A stretch of DNA of 64,000 nucleotides, taken from Pectinophora gossypiella. Taxonomy: Eukaryota; Arthropoda; Insecta; Lepidoptera; Gelechiidae. Below are positions 51,311 to 63,330 of this stretch, one piece after another. The notes beneath the pieces were generated by a model. The model was not told the DNA's origin and searched no databases. It saw only the letters and a list, made by a program, of their open reading frames with translations. A program made the position numbers and the translations under genes. The DNA is taken from the NCBI RefSeq assembly GCF_024362695.1, contig NC_065426.1:9144236-9208235 (forward strand), in the 5' to 3' direction. Every line of letters starts with the position of its first letter. The first letter of the stretch is position 1.

Positions 51311-51780
51311 AGTAACATATAAAAGTAAAATAAAACCAACTTTTAAATCCATATTAATTTATTTATTGTAATATGCATGGTAGCTCACAGCGACTACTTC
51401 ACTAATGGAAGATACGTACACTTATAGTCCGCGTTGCGTTTGCGATATAACTTTTTATTTTTAATTAAAAAACTGTGAAACCATTTCGAAACAAAGTTTC
51501 ATATCTTCGACCACAAGATGGCGGTAGCGGTTTGGATGTTACGACGAAATGAAGAATTACATTACAAATATTAACATGACAACCTATATATGGTTACATT
51601 ACATTTACCTATTTCGAAAGATAAAAGAACACGAACTAGTCACGTATGAATTGCAATTTAAAACTTACGTAAATGTGTAAATGTCCTAATGTCTTTACCT
51701 CTTACAACATTGTGTTACTTCTTTATCAAATATTATTTAATTTTATATTAAAAGTGAATATCCTATAGAGCCCAGTTAGA
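51311..51780. other. No recognised feature
   Basis: AT-rich, no gene. Confidence 0.5.
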
Positions 51781-51985
51781 AGAACGTTTGACTCTCACAC
51801 CGGTTCGCAGGTTCAAATCCCAGCACAAGCCTAAATGTGAGGAAACCCACATTCCCAAGAAAAGCATTTTCGGAAGTATGTGACCTAACCTGTACTGGGC
51901 TGCATTTCCCTTCGCGGGTTGGAATGTCAAACAAGCAGTGGCTACCGGACCTGTTACATCTTCAGGTTAGCTAAGCGAACCGTTA
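51781..51985 (+). mobile_element. SINE-U
   Basis: B-box-like CAGGTTCAAATCCC, then GAGGAAACCCACATTCCCAA, TTCCCTTCGCGGGTTGGAAT and ACCGGACCTGTTACATCTTC. Confidence 0.65.
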
Positions 51986-52867
51986 TTCAAGCCGAACTCA
52001 TATTCAAATTAATCTTCTATATTACAGTAAAAATAATGTATCTTTCGTCAAACGCTTTCCTATTCCACTCATTCGATGGCTATGAAACTTCGCTAAGTTG
52101 TGCACACGCAAAGGTTTTATTCAAAGTTAACAAAACCAGATACCACCCAAAGTAGCGGGCAATATAGTGAATTCAAACAAGCGCAACGCAGACCGATCAT
52201 CATTAATATTGAATATATACCCTATAATGCGGTTACATTATCAGACAACATTCTTATAACCAACAATAAGTGGCGCCAGTAACTACACTTAGTGGAAAGA
52301 TAAAAGGTAAACTTGGCACTCCAATCTAAAGGACAAATCGGTGGGTACACTGCCGGCCAAATTGTTGGGTACAACATTTACAATTACTTTTTTTTTTAGA
52401 TAATAGAGAATTTTGTATCTCCCAGCCAGATACGTTTTGTTTAATTTAAACTACTGTTTTGATTGTAAGTTTATTTAATGCTACCTTCAATAGACGCCAT
52501 TTGAAATTGGAACAAGAAATTGAAGCTATCTGACTGAACTATGTCGCGATTTGATTGGTCAATAAATAAAGTCAGAAAGAAGTATTTTATTTTGAATAGG
52601 TTGTAGTTTTTTAAACGAAATCTCAATTTTAAAGAGTCTATAGAGGGTAGCATTGCTGTGTAATAGACATTTTCGGATATTTTTTGGTATAATTTTAAGT
52701 AAGTTTATAATGTAATCACACTCAACAGCTGTTTAAATTAATAGAAAGTAACACTTAGAAGTTACCTAATACTACTTATATTACACTTTCAATAATTAAC
52801 AGATCTTCGGTTTCTACTTAAATTTTAACCTATAAATATTGTATATTCGTAAAAATCGGGCTGGAGT
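51986..52867. other. No recognised feature
   Basis: AT-rich, no gene and no repeat shared with the window. Confidence 0.5.
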
Positions 52868-53042
52868 ATACAGGGTGCAAAATATAAAGCATGAAATCAG
52901 GTTTTGTGAACAAATTTCCACCGTCCAAAAAAATGTATCGGTCAATTCGATTTTATACAAAACGAACAGTGGAAATCTCACCTAAAACCCAATTTTGACT
53001 TTATTTTCCTTAAAAAATGTATTTCATTTCACCCTATATAAT
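52868..53042. mobile_element. Short inverted-end element
   Basis: Starts ATACAGGGTGCAAAATA and ends ATTTCACCCTATAT, inverse tips of about 11 bases. No other copy here. Confidence 0.5.
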
Positions 53043-53318
53043 GAAATTTACGAATTATAATGCGATAGATATATATCATGTACAAATAAATAGTGACTTC
53101 CTATAAAACATTAAATCTTCTATTTTCTAAGCATCCAATATAACTAGAAACTTAATTGTTCATGTATACTATGGTTAAATAAGGTTATAATATACAAATA
53201 TAGTAGAAAAAAAGTAATTAATTAATCTATTAATAATAATCTTCGCCAGACAAACTGACAACTCTTCTTATTTTCGAAGAAGAAAGAGATAGAAAGACTA
53301 AGACGATAAGTATCATAG
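53043..53318. other. No recognised feature
   Basis: AT-rich, nothing seen. Confidence 0.5.
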
Positions 53319-53533
53319 AATGAAGAATAATACTACGTATAAAACGATAATTCTCCACCCCTCACCAATTAGTATCGGGAACCGACCTCACCCCCTGTGG
53401 CTTTTACGTAAGTCTAAAATGACCGTAAGCCGCTAAAGAGTAAAGGTGAGCGCGCGGATTGTCTATCTCACTCGCTCACGCGTTAGTCGACACACGATAA
53501 AAATGAGATATTTGTATGGAGTGTGCGGAGTGG
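53319..53533 (+). mobile_element. MITE-M, divergent
   Basis: GAAGAATAATACTACGTATA to TATGGAGTGTGCGGAGTGG, with AAGCCGCTAAAGAGTAA as at 50437-50625. Confidence 0.65.
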
Positions 53534-53870
53534 ACAATATCGACACGTTTATCTTTAAAAACTTCCTGTTTCTATGTTTATTTTCCCATTAAAAATATCA
53601 ATAACTTTCTGAAAACCCTCAATTTACTACCGTCATGCCAAATAAATAAAAGTTACTTTTAAAAATAAAACTTGTCCACTTTTTTCGACCAATCACAAGC
53701 TTTTGTAATGTCATCATAAGCCTTTCTGATTGGTCGATAGCGCCATAATGTTACGTAATTTCATGTTCATATAAATTGGACTAGGTCGATACAGTACTTG
53801 TACAAATATAAAGAAGAATACATATTTAATGGATCGAAATAAGGTAACGTCGTTGAGTACGCCTCCAGCG
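53534..53870. other. No recognised feature
   Basis: Contains a small inverted pair TGACCAATCACAAG/CTGATTGGTCGA-like near 53685-53735. No gene. Confidence 0.45.
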
Positions 53871-53972
53871 TACAGTTTAGAACCCTGTCACATTAACATA
53901 TTTGACATTTATTGAGAGTTATAGTTCAATTTGTCAAAACAGTCAATGTGACAAGGTTCCAAAATGTATACC
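53871..53972. mobile_element. MITE-F, deletion form
   Basis: CATATTTGACATTTATTGAG and TTTGTCAAAACAGTCAATGT; tips lost. Confidence 0.65.
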
Positions 53973-54053
53973 TCACTTTCTACGAAAACATCCCAAGCAA
54001 ATTGGCAAGCCGAATAGCAAGTCGAATTTCAAATCGTAATATTAACGTGATAA

Positions 54054-54363
54054 TGGTGCTAATTCCTGTAAATACCATCTAATTTTATTTTAAGTTATAT
54101 CTGTCATTTTCTTATCCGCCGAAAAGGAAAGGGACGGGTAATCGACAAGCATAAAATTTATGGAACACACGTCAATTTTAAGCACAAATCTAAACCAACC
54201 GTCTAAAAATTTTACATCAGTCAATAACCCGACACGTTCATTTACTCATTCTTCCTAAAATTAAGAGCTGTGAATCATCCGTCCCTTTCCTTTTCGACGG
54301 ATATGAAAATGACAGATATAACTTAAAATAAAATTAGACGGTGTCTCCAGGAATCGGGGCCAA
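54054..54363. mobile_element. MITE-E, deletion form
   Basis: Same 310-bp form as 29332-29641, with the deletion after AATAACCCGACA. Confidence 0.85.
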
Positions 54364-54379
54364 TGTCATCGAAACCATC

Positions 54380-54690
54380 AAGACTTTAGAACCCTGTCAC
54401 ATTAACCTTAACCTTGTGAACCTATTTTTAATGGTGCTAATAGTGCCAGCAGACACCTTGTTATTTTACTTTTTAATTTTCTTAACCGCCAAAAACGAAA
54501 TTGACGAATGGCAAATGAAGCAAAAACCCGAACGAATCAAATAGGCATCTCGTTAATTATATGCAACTGACGCATACATAATTACGCATGCATGGGTTAT
54601 ATGTAAAATTTTGCAAAACTTCCTGCCTAAAACTGAGGTACCATACATTTTTAGCTTGTCGATTATCCGTCCCTTTCCAAATCAAATCAA
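54380..54690. mobile_element. Relics of MITE-F and MITE-E
   Basis: 54383-54406 (CTTTAGAACCCTGTCACATT) is F debris. 54430-54680 is a decayed E (GGTGCTAATAGTGCCAGCAG, GAACGAATCAAATAGGCATC, CGATTATCCGTCCCTTTCC) that then runs into LINE-V. Confidence 0.5.
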
Positions 54691-54750
54691 ATCCAATATA
54701 CTTTATTGCACACAAAAAAAAAACATACAAACATTTAGCAACAGAACAAA
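54678..54750 (-). mobile_element. LINE-V 3' tail
   Basis: AAATCAAATCAAATCCAATA and ACTTTATTGCACACAAA: reverse of the (ATTTG)n-tailed end. Followed by T/C-rich low complexity to 54890. Confidence 0.55.
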
Positions 54751-55015
54751 TCCCTCCTTTCCTTCCTTTCTCCTCCTTTCTTCTTTTTTATTTTTCCTTT
54801 CGACGAATAAGAAAATGACAAAAAAGAGAAAGATTATTTAAAAAAAAAATCATTTATTTCATTCTCATTTTCATTTTTTTTTTTTCATTTCGTTCATTTA
54901 TTATGGAGATGTATGTTCGACTTAGCACCAGTGAGACTTTGGATCATTATCAGGTAAGTTGATGCGACAAGGTCATATGTATAAGTCATTACGCACGATC
55001 ATACAACCAATCCAA

Positions 55016-55297
55016 CATCGCAGCGGTAAACGCGCTCGGTCTGCGATTGTTGAAGTTAAGCAACTTTCGCAATAGCCGGTCATACAATGGGTGACCACAA
55101 AAAAAAAGTTTTCATCTCGAGCTCCTCCGTGCTTCGGAAGGCGCGTTAAGCCGTTGGTCCCGGCTGCATTAGCAGTCGTTAGTAACCATAAATCCGCACT
55201 GGGCCCGCGTGATGGTTTAAAGCCCGTTCTCCCTATCCATCCATAGGGAAGGCCCGTGCCCCAGCAGTGGGGACGTTAATGGGCTGATGATGATGAT
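55016..55297 (+). mobile_element. SINE-A, near full length
   Basis: Starts at CGCAGCGGTAAACG, with AAGTTAAGCAAC, 20 bases, then a GGGTGACC box, core and TGATGATGAT tail. A perfect 13-bp duplication ACAACCAATCCAA lies at 55003-55015 and 55298-55310. Confidence 0.92.
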
Positions 55298-55475
55298 ACA
55301 ACCAATCCAATTTATAGAGACAATTACGAGTACGATAAAACGTGGTACGAGTCATCAGTTCGTAAGGTTGTTGGGATCCGCACACAAGGAGTCCCGCAGC
55401 CACGGCGCTAGTAACGCAGTAACTGCGCAGAATAAAGCACTTTCCAGGCTATTTTCCTCAAATAATATTATTATA

Positions 55476-56050
55476 TAGATGGCGCTGTTCAGATTTAACG
55501 TGATAATTACCTATGATTACTTTGATACAAAATGGCAGAAGCAAATATAAAAACAATAGTTGCTTGATATTTGGGCAGGGGCAAGTCACAGGGACTGTAA
55601 CCTGGGACCTGACAGAGGGCAGCAGTAACTGTCAGTACTATTCAGAGGCGGAGGACAGGAGCCCTAGTATGGCTTTGTAATAGACTACTCTGGGAGCCAT
55701 CCCACTTGCGTCAGACAGAGTACTGCGGGGCGGAACGTAAGAGGGAAACCACTGCCCTATTTTTCCCTAAAAAAGTAGCATGGAAAATGCTGCACCGACA
55801 AGAGCGTGGCTCTTAAATTGATGATGATGATGATATTTCCAAATATCAGATTATGTATAGAATTATGTGGCTACCTATATTGCTTAATTTTGATTAGAAT
55901 AATAATGGGTGGAATACTCCACGTGTAGTGTCCTAATAACAAGAGTCGTAATTCATACCCAAAAACTTAAATAAAAGATGCATAAGTCTGTTATCCATGA
56001 AAATTTAAGGTTTAATGAGGGCAAATCTGTACAGCGCCATCTATATGTTT
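55476..56050. mobile_element. Inverted-end element holding a LINE end
   Basis: Edges ATAGATGGCGCTGTTCAGAT and ATCTGTACAGCGCCATCTAT are inverse copies. Inside at 55590-55835 is a plus-strand LINE 3' end (GCAGCAGTAACTGTCAGTAC to CGTGGCTCTTAAATTGATGA). Confidence 0.6.
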
Positions 56051-56059
56051 TTTGGGGAA

Positions 56060-56391
56060 GGCAGCCTGGAAAGTACCTCATTACTATGACTTGTCAATTA
56101 GTTCCATTAAAATCCGCAGGACTTCTTTGACGCGTAATCTACGTATCAGTTCGTTTACATAAAAATGAGCTACATAGTCAAAAATCGTACGAAAAACTAT
56201 TTTAGGTCAATTCTCGCGTCAAATTCGAGTATTACTGTCGAAATTTCAACTACAAGAACGTGTTATTGATGGAAAAAAGTGTATCAGTCACATTTACCCA
56301 ACTGTGAAGCCGAGGGTAAAAAAAGAGGGTATTGTTTGTCCGCATATACTTAGGAAAACGACCATATCACGTCGGTAATAAAGCTCGGTTA
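56060..56391. other. No recognised feature
   Basis: AT-rich, no gene. Confidence 0.5.
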
Positions 56392-56760
56392 AGTGCAGAT
56401 ACTTAGTTCACCATGCGATGCTATACTTCTGACTACCCCAATTGGAAATATAGTCGCGATTCGCGAGCCAATCAGCTCGCGAAACCAAACACTTCAGGAC
56501 CCCGATACCGACCCCGCCGGCGTGGTCGACGATTTTCCTCAATCGGCGCTTATCGCTATCGACTAGGCTCGATTAATTCTTTCAAATATTTTTCGTCTCA
56601 GACAACGCCCTGAGCCGAGGTTCGCGCCCAACTGGGCACCCTCAGGCCTGTTGTCTTAAACGTTGTACCGGGTGAGAGCCTTCAGCGCTCCCCATATGTC
56701 CGGCCAAGTAGTTAATGCTATCTGCGGCAACCCTACAATAAGTCACGTCAAAAAAAAACA
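56392..56760. repeat. Repeat L end joined to reversed J
   Basis: 56392-56462 ends like L on the plus strand (CTGACTACCCCAATTGGAAA, ATAGTCGCGA). 56463-56760 is J in reverse, ending CAATAAGTCACGTCAAAAA. Confidence 0.65.
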
Positions 56761-56784
56761 GTTCAGTGACATAGTAGTTCTTAC

Positions 56785-56838
56785 GAGCCGCGTCGCCCCC
56801 GAGTCACCTGCCACCCCTCCGTAAACACTCCGCTTAGC
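56785..56838 (-). CDS. Candidate 54-bp exon
   Basis: Minus strand: TTTTTTTCTC 20-30 bases before CATTAAG, then 18 codons without a stop (AKRSVYGGVAGDSGATRL), then CTC/GTAAGA. Phase 0 at both edges, like the PDZ exons. The acceptor is weak and no domain is recognised. Confidence 0.25.
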
Positions 56839-56951
56839 CTTAATGTTTACGAGAAAAAAAAACTTTTAACTGAAATAGGCAAAAGCGGCCTTAAAGTCGT
56901 AGGACCGAATGTCCTTTTAAAATCCAAACCCCATTGTTTAACTACTAGGTA

Positions 56952-57093
56952 CGGTCACGAGCATTAATATATATACACTTTGGTACCATGTCACATTAAC
57001 TTTTTTGACAAATTGAACTGTAAGTCTCACTAAATGTCAAATATGTTAGTGCGACAGAGTCCTAAAGTGGGTACATCATATTGCTCATGACTG
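56952..57093. mobile_element. MITE-F, full length
   Basis: CGGTCACGAGCATTAATATA to CATATTGCTCATGACTG, TA on both sides. Confidence 0.82.
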
Positions 57094-58159
57094 TATGTCT
57101 GGAAATCTCGACCTTACGAAGTTAAAGCTAGTTTTGTTCGGGCCTTGCTTGCATAACAGATAGACAAGATTATGTTTACATAGTAAACTATTTTTAACGG
57201 GTCGATACGTGATTAAGTTTTAAATAAGGTAAAAAGCAATTACCTTATCAATTTGTCCGTCTCGGCCGCGTCGCAGCGACCGTAGTCACGGAATCACTGG
57301 CGCGGCGACTGGTTGTCATTGCCAAGGTGGAGGTGCAACTACCCTCAATTCGCTACACATTATTTTCAATGACTGATCAACATTTTCCCCCCAAACAACA
57401 CTTTAGTAGACAAGAGTAAAAATCGATTAACAACCTCTATTCAAAAATACACAACAGTAAATCAAAGTACCCTGTTCAGAAGACATTGTATATCTTAAAA
57501 ATTGTGTCCTCAGCCTTTGTCATGATATCATTTTGTTTTTTAATTCTTTTTCTTAACGTTTACAGGGAACAACCATCTTCTAGTAATTGTACTAAAAAGT
57601 TGCATCGAAAAACACTCTTTCCTGTACCAATCGCCACCGAAAAAACACCTTTCTTATTTCTTAAAAAAAAGAATACAATTCAAAAGAAAAATGGTTGATT
57701 CCTGTCAAACAGTAAACACTAATTTTGCTAAGGGTCCTAGTCAATACAGGGTTTTCAAAAATAAAAGAAAAAATAATAAAATAAAAATTGTCAAATAAAA
57801 CATCTATTCTTTTAGGGATAAGACGGATATAGTGATGACTCTTTACTCTTAAGACTAGGAATGGTAATATAATACTATTTTTTTAAACTTTTATTCGAAG
57901 TCGGTTGAACAGTTTATTTTTAAGATAGCTTATACGAGAGATGTCAAAATGGATAGGCAGTTAGTTTTAAAATAGGTTACTATTTTTATTGACTCGATCG
58001 TATCCATGCGTTTTCTGTTCTTAAGTTTACCTTACGTCTTTCTGTCAGAAAGTATTCCTATCTACAGGTTTTTTACAATTTTCTTTTACAGATTAAAACT
58101 CAGTTGGTTTGTCGATCTAACTTGCGAATTATTAAACCGTAAAAAACAATATGTAGGTA
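57094..58159. other. No gene; GC-rich segment at 57259-57355
   Basis: 57259-57355 (CGTCTCGGCCGCGTCGCAGC, TGGCGCGGCGACTGGTTGTC) is far more GC-rich than its surroundings and looks like the edge of an unidentified transposon. The remainder is AT-rich and featureless. Confidence 0.4.
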
Positions 58160-58305
58160 CGGTCACGAGCATTAATATGTATAATACACTTTGGTACCAT
58201 GTCGCATTAACTTTTTTGACAAATTGAACTGTAAGTCTCACTAAATGTCAAATATGTTAGTGCGACAGAGTCCTAAAGTGGGTACATTATATTGCTCATG
58301 AACTG
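58160..58305. mobile_element. MITE-F, full length
   Basis: CGGTCACGAGCATTAATATG to CATGAACTG, TA on both sides. Confidence 0.82.
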
Positions 58306-58552
58306 TACGTCATGGCGCTATGATGGAGCTAATCCCAGACGTTCGGATACATTCCATAACAAATTTTATTATGTTCGAATATGTACTGAACATAAATATG
58401 TGGAAAAAAGCAAGGTCTACAAATAAATAAACCAAGTATTGCTATACATCCGAGTGATTTGGTTGAGGGACCTGTTTGTTGTACACATTGGGAGCTGAGG
58501 CAGAATCTATCAAACTGTTGGCAAGATGAAAAGGATATAAATCGAGTCAAAC

Positions 58553-58875
58553 AATGGGTAGTTTCCTAGTTCAAAGATAAATTATGAAATTCTGTTTACT
58601 AAATAAAGACAGATCTAAAGGTGACAAAAAACTTCTTCCTTTTTCTTCTTCTTTATATTTAAAAAATGTATTGAACCTTGACGTTGGCAGAATCATCGTT
58701 TCTGAACGATGCAGCCACAAACAAAGAAAATAGAATAGAATAATAAATACGACGTTTTGTCACGTTTTTCTATGACGTCACAGGTTGCTTTTTCATACAA
58801 ATCCCAATAGTAATTACGCGTTTTGACGTTTAGTAAAAAGTAGCTGATTTGACTAGTTGGAAACTAGCCTATTAC
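58553..58875 (+). mobile_element. MITE-S, uninterrupted copy
   Basis: Ends GGGTAGTTTCCTAGTTCAAA and TTTGACTAGTTGGAAACTAG (inverse near the tips). Interior CACGTTTTTCTATGACGTCA. The reference for the interrupted copies. Confidence 0.7.
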
Positions 58876-59069
58876 GTAGGTAGTATGGTATCATATTTTA
58901 AAACCAACTTCACTCCATTCAGACGTATCTAGGAGAATAGAGGGTACACCTACACAGTAGGAAAGTCAAAGTAAACCTATGAGTAAGTTACGAACTACGA
59001 ACTACTATATATTGCGACGCCATTTGCGTGTCTATCATAGTAATGAACTTTTACATAACATAACATAGT

Positions 59070-59315
59070 ATAACAAATACTTTATTACGCTCACACATAC
59101 AGATATACAAAACAAAAGACAAACGGAAAAAGTACAACAGGGACCTTGCTAAGTAGTCTTCTCTTCCAGGCAACATTTGGGTGTATAAGATATTGAATGT
59201 TAAAGACATTTTTATCCATAAACAGCCTATATACGTTTCAATTCTAAGCACAAGCCTCCCCTCAGTCAACCGAAAGCGGTATGTAACACAATCCACCACG
59301 CTGCTTCGCTGCGAT
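59070..59315 (-). mobile_element. LINE-V-like end then SINE-G tail
   Basis: 59075-59180 has AACAAATACTTTATTACGCT and CTTGCTAAGTAGTC (LINE-V, diverged). 59219-59315 is a SINE-G tail in reverse (AAACAGCCTATATACG, CAATCCACCACGCTGCTTCG). Confidence 0.5.
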
Positions 59316-59551
59316 ATTTAAATAGCTGGAGAGAAATAGATGTATTACTATACACGACTGCCTACCCCATCAGGAAGTCAGGCGTGATGGTATGTTATGT
59401 AAGAAATGAAGTGACGTCACAATACAAAGTAGCGTTGTCAATACTATCCATACATCATTCGAGAAACAAAATGCAAAGTAGAAAATGCACAACACAGATC
59501 AAAAGGTAATAGGAATAAGAAATAATTGTCAGTAAATATTTTCTAAATAAC

Positions 59552-59697
59552 CGTCGACGAAAAGCGATAAAATTAAATTTTATCATTTGGTTATTGATCG
59601 AAGACTTCGATATACTTCGGATACCGTGTCGCGGGAGCTTATATCCAAAAACAAAATGGCGTCTCATTTTCATACTTTTATCGCTTTTCAACGACCA
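59552..59697. repeat. 146-bp inverted repeat
   Basis: GTCGACGAAAAGCGATAAAA at 59554 and its near-inverse TTTTATCGCTTTTCAACGAC at 59677. No duplication or second copy seen. Confidence 0.55.
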
Positions 59698-59893
59698 ACT
59701 TGTATAAGAATACATATACATAATTATACGTAAATGTAAAATCGCTTACAACTACTCAATACTTTACTTAACGCTGTCAAAACTTTTAATCGAAGCTTTT
59801 ATATTCATTGTTTAAAATCCCTTTTTGGAAGTTCTTAGATTCATTCAATATAGCCTTTTTAACATAGCATGATAATAATGACAACAGAATAGA

Positions 59894-60119
59894 TATACAG
59901 GGTGTTAGTGACATCGTAAAGAAAACTTTGAGGAATGATTCAGACCATGATTCTGGGTTGATATCAAGCGGAATTTTCCGTCGCTAAGTATGGAACTGAT
60001 TTATAATTTAAAAAAATTCTAAAATTTTCCGACAGGAAATTCCAATTGATATCGACTCAGAATCATGGTCTGAATCATCCCCTTCAGTATTCGGTACAAT
60101 GTCACTAACACCCTGTATA
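59894..60119. mobile_element. MITE-D, full length
   Basis: Tips TATACAGGGTGTTAGTGACA and TGTCACTAACACCCTGTATA, arms complete. Confidence 0.88.
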
Positions 60120-60384
60120 TTTCGCCTGAGACGAAAGAGACGAGAGATATGTCAATCTAATCATTCCACGTCAAATTGGGTATAGTTCTTGTAATTAAGA
60201 AGGGATGGGCTTACTCGTAAATATACAAAATCTATAAGATATTCAAATGAAGTATTTAAATTAAATTTTGAAAAAAATCAGTTGATTTTACGCACTTTGT
60301 GACCACTGAAGATTCAAGCTTAGGTTTTAAAAGTTATGGGTGGGAGGTTACATATGTGTATCCTGGCAATCCTGCATGGATAAA

Positions 60385-60899
60385 CGTATTACCATGGTAT
60401 AAAAAAACCAGTAGGCTCACGGTAACCGCACCGTGCGCGGCGCGAATTATATAGACGCCTTCGACCAATAGCCGTTCGACGTCCATCTACGTAGATAGCA
60501 TTCGTATCGTTTATTGGTCGAAGCGCTCAATATATTTGCGCCGCGCGTGGTGCGATTGTCATGCAGACCCGGCAGGTATGCTCAATCCTATGACAAGCCG
60601 CCATTGCTAGCCGATTGATGACGTAAGTGTTACCATGAAATTAGTATCTCCAACATTCCAAGGACGTAAATTTTATTATTGAAAATTAACTGAATTACTG
60701 ACTAATATATTTAGTTACTATTGCTTGTCACAAATATAAAAATCATTAAAACTGTTAGTAAATCTTATACTAGAAGTTCAAAATTTCCTTGCAAAGTAAA
60801 TATAAAAACATTGGTTGTGGGTAATTTATTTTTTCACGCTGGGCTAATCTTGAAATGCTAGCTGCCAGTTTAGAGCATACCTGGTTTTCTTATACCATG
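60385..60899 (-). mobile_element. MITE-P with element O in its end
   Basis: 60571-60884 is P in reverse. Its outer end sequence CCATGGTATAAAAAAACCAG is displaced to 60396-60415 by element O. Confidence 0.65.
60424..60561. mobile_element. Element O, GC-rich ends
   Basis: Inverse arms TGCGCGGCGCGAATTATATA and the partner ending ATATATTTGCGCCGCGCG, then GACGCCTTCGACCAATA/TATTGGTCGAAGCGCTC; centre palindrome CTACGTAGATAG. Second copy at 63870-64000. Confidence 0.75.
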
Positions 60900-61010
60900 T
60901 ACCTACATTGGTTTAAAAGATGTGTTGCTGTTGCAGTTTCTAATCATTTCTTCTCTTCAGCCAATGCGAAATGACGTACTTTCAAAAATGTTAGACCTTC
61001 AAAAAGACTT

Positions 61011-61142
61011 CTTCTATCCTGTGGGTTGTGAGGTGGATTACCAACCCTATCAACCCTGGTGTCAGGGTTACTATTGAGCCGCCAAAGGCCCCTGACATGG
61101 CTCATGTAACGACTACTAACTCACATCAGTAAGTAGTAACAG
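61011..61142 (-). mobile_element. SINE-B, 5'-truncated
   Basis: TCTTCTATCCTGTGGGTTGT to CATCAGTAAGTAGTAAC: tail half only. Confidence 0.85.
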
Positions 61143-61149
61143 GATTCTG

Positions 61150-62190
61150 ATTTCTGATTCGTTTCAGTAGTTTAAAAGTGCGCAAAATATCTTTACTCGT
61201 TCCGAAACTAAAACAAAAGTAGCTCATAATATTTAAGTTACGATCTAGTATTGGAATCTAGACAGCCCGAATCGTAAATTTAGTTTTAAGGTATATTTTT
61301 ATATAGGAAATAGTTTATACAATACTCTATGACATGGCACCGCCTGCCTCTACAAAATTAGACGAGAGTTTTTTTTTAAAGGTTTTTTCCAATCGGTATT
61401 TCACCGTGCACGTTCAAAATTAAACTTACATACTAATCTAATTATAAATGTACATATTCAATTAATAAAATATTCGATTTTTGGCATAACATCGCTTGCA
61501 CGATCAATGTAGGAGAACCTATTTACATATGACAGGCATAGTAAAAGGAACTGTATTGACAGTGCTTTAGAACTGTTTTAAGAAAGACGAATATCAGTAG
61601 GATCTGTTCATCCTGATAAGGATACGGAGTCAATAAGTTGTCTAGTCTAGTAGTAGTATTTTTCTTTTCTCAAATTAGGAAGTAATGGAACACAGCCATA
61701 CAGCCGGTGTATAACTTTCTATAGAGGCATTAAAAATTGCCAATCTTCAGTTTAAATATTTTTGTTCTATATTTAAAAGGTAAAATGCCAAATCATGTAT
61801 CCTTTTTCTCTTAAATTTGTATTTAGAACACTTGAATTTAAGAATTAAAAACGTTATAATACGCACTGTATCTTTTTTAGTATGTCTCTTTTTTATTCTC
61901 GTATTCAATCTTTTTCTGATAATCCTTACGAAACATAAACGTGAAGTTAAATGTATTGTGACTTCAAATTTCGTGTTTGATAGATAAACTAATTTCTTCT
62001 TTCGAAGTTGTGTAAAAAGTCCCATTTTTGCCTAATAGCAATGTCAACACAGTTAAATATTAATCATCTCAAGGGTGGGTAAAAGTTTAAATTTCGAATA
62101 TAAGAAATAATGAAAATAAATAATTACCGCCTATTCATAATACCGTAGGTAATATGGTACGTAACTCTATATGAACTTGGAGTCTAAAGG
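61150..62190. other. No recognised feature
   Basis: About 1 kb of AT-rich DNA with no gene and no repeat shared with the window. Confidence 0.55.
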
Positions 62191-62328
62191 ACCACATTGA
62201 AGCAATTCATCTAAAAATATTGCAATTTGACATTTGCGCATATACAATTAAGTTAGCGATGGCAAGAAATGTCAAATAGCAATATTGCTTTTCTAGAGAA
62301 TTTGCGTCAAGATGGCCTTTTTACCCCT
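62191..62328. repeat. Repeat K
   Basis: GACCACATTGAAGCAATTCA to AATTTGCGTCAAGATGGCCT with inner GCAATTTGACATTTGCGC; no repeat L follows. Confidence 0.65.
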
Positions 62329-62329
62329 A

Positions 62330-63070
62330 TTGATATTTTCATGAATTTAATTAATTCTATATGAAATTCTGGCAATATTTTTTATCCATAGTGACTTGCC
62401 GCCGCGACATGTTAACCGAGACGCGACAAATATCGCGCGGCACGACTTTTATCGACGTAAACCGTCAAAGTGCGTCATTTTTGTCGCGGGGATCGAGTAT
62501 TACAAAATCTATGGCGGTATTTTTATGATACGAAAAATCTTTTTTATGAAGTTCCAATTTCTAATGTCGTTTGACAAAATGAAAATAATGTTATGCAGAT
62601 GGTAAATGAATAAATGATGTACTTTGATTATGTAACTTAATGTAAATGCTATGAATGTTACTTTATGTAATGTAATAATAAATAGTGCACATAATGTTCG
62701 CTGCCCACTCCCGTGAGGATATGGCGTGAAGTAAGAATAACTAAATACTGTGTTTTTAGAGATGTACGCAAAGGATTATTTTTTATGTTCTAAAATCATA
62801 TTTTTTGACAACTTTCATTATCTTTTCTCTACATTATAACGTTCGTGCTATCTCTTTCTTATTTATAAAATAAGAAATAATTTTATGAATAAGAAAGTGT
62901 TTACACATTTGTAATAGCAAATATCATATCATATCAACATCTATCACCATTGATCATGATACATATTGATAATTATTGACATAATTATCATAATTTTATG
63001 TAAATGAATGAAAGTGACTTTTTAGCCATGGTGGTGGCATTTTAAGTTTTCAAATGTTAAATTCTCTACA
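62330..63070. other. No gene; small GC-rich patch at 62396-62500
   Basis: The patch (GCCGCCGCGACATGTTAACC, GACGCGACAAATATCGCGCG) carries a 69-codon plus frame with no recognised family. Confidence 0.35.
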
Positions 63071-63071
63071 T

Positions 63072-63150
63072 AAACAGCCTATATACGTCCCACTGCTGGG
63101 CACAGGCCTCCCCTCAATCAACCGGAGAGGGTATGGAGCATACTCCACCG
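63072..63150 (-). mobile_element. SINE-G tail fragment
   Basis: AAACAGCCTATATACGTCCC, ACTGCTGGGCACAGGCCTCC and GTATGGAGCATACTCCACC. Confidence 0.75.
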
Positions 63151-63330
63151 TTAAATTATCTAAATTACAACAAACTAATTGATTGAAGGGACAGATTTTT
63201 CATACTTAATTAAACTAATCTTTTTGCGTACAACTCTCGAACAAATAAACGACTAGTACAAACCGAACTTGATACTTGACTTGAGAGTTCAGAAAAATTC
63301 TTGCACTTTGCGAAATACCGAGAGCACTCT

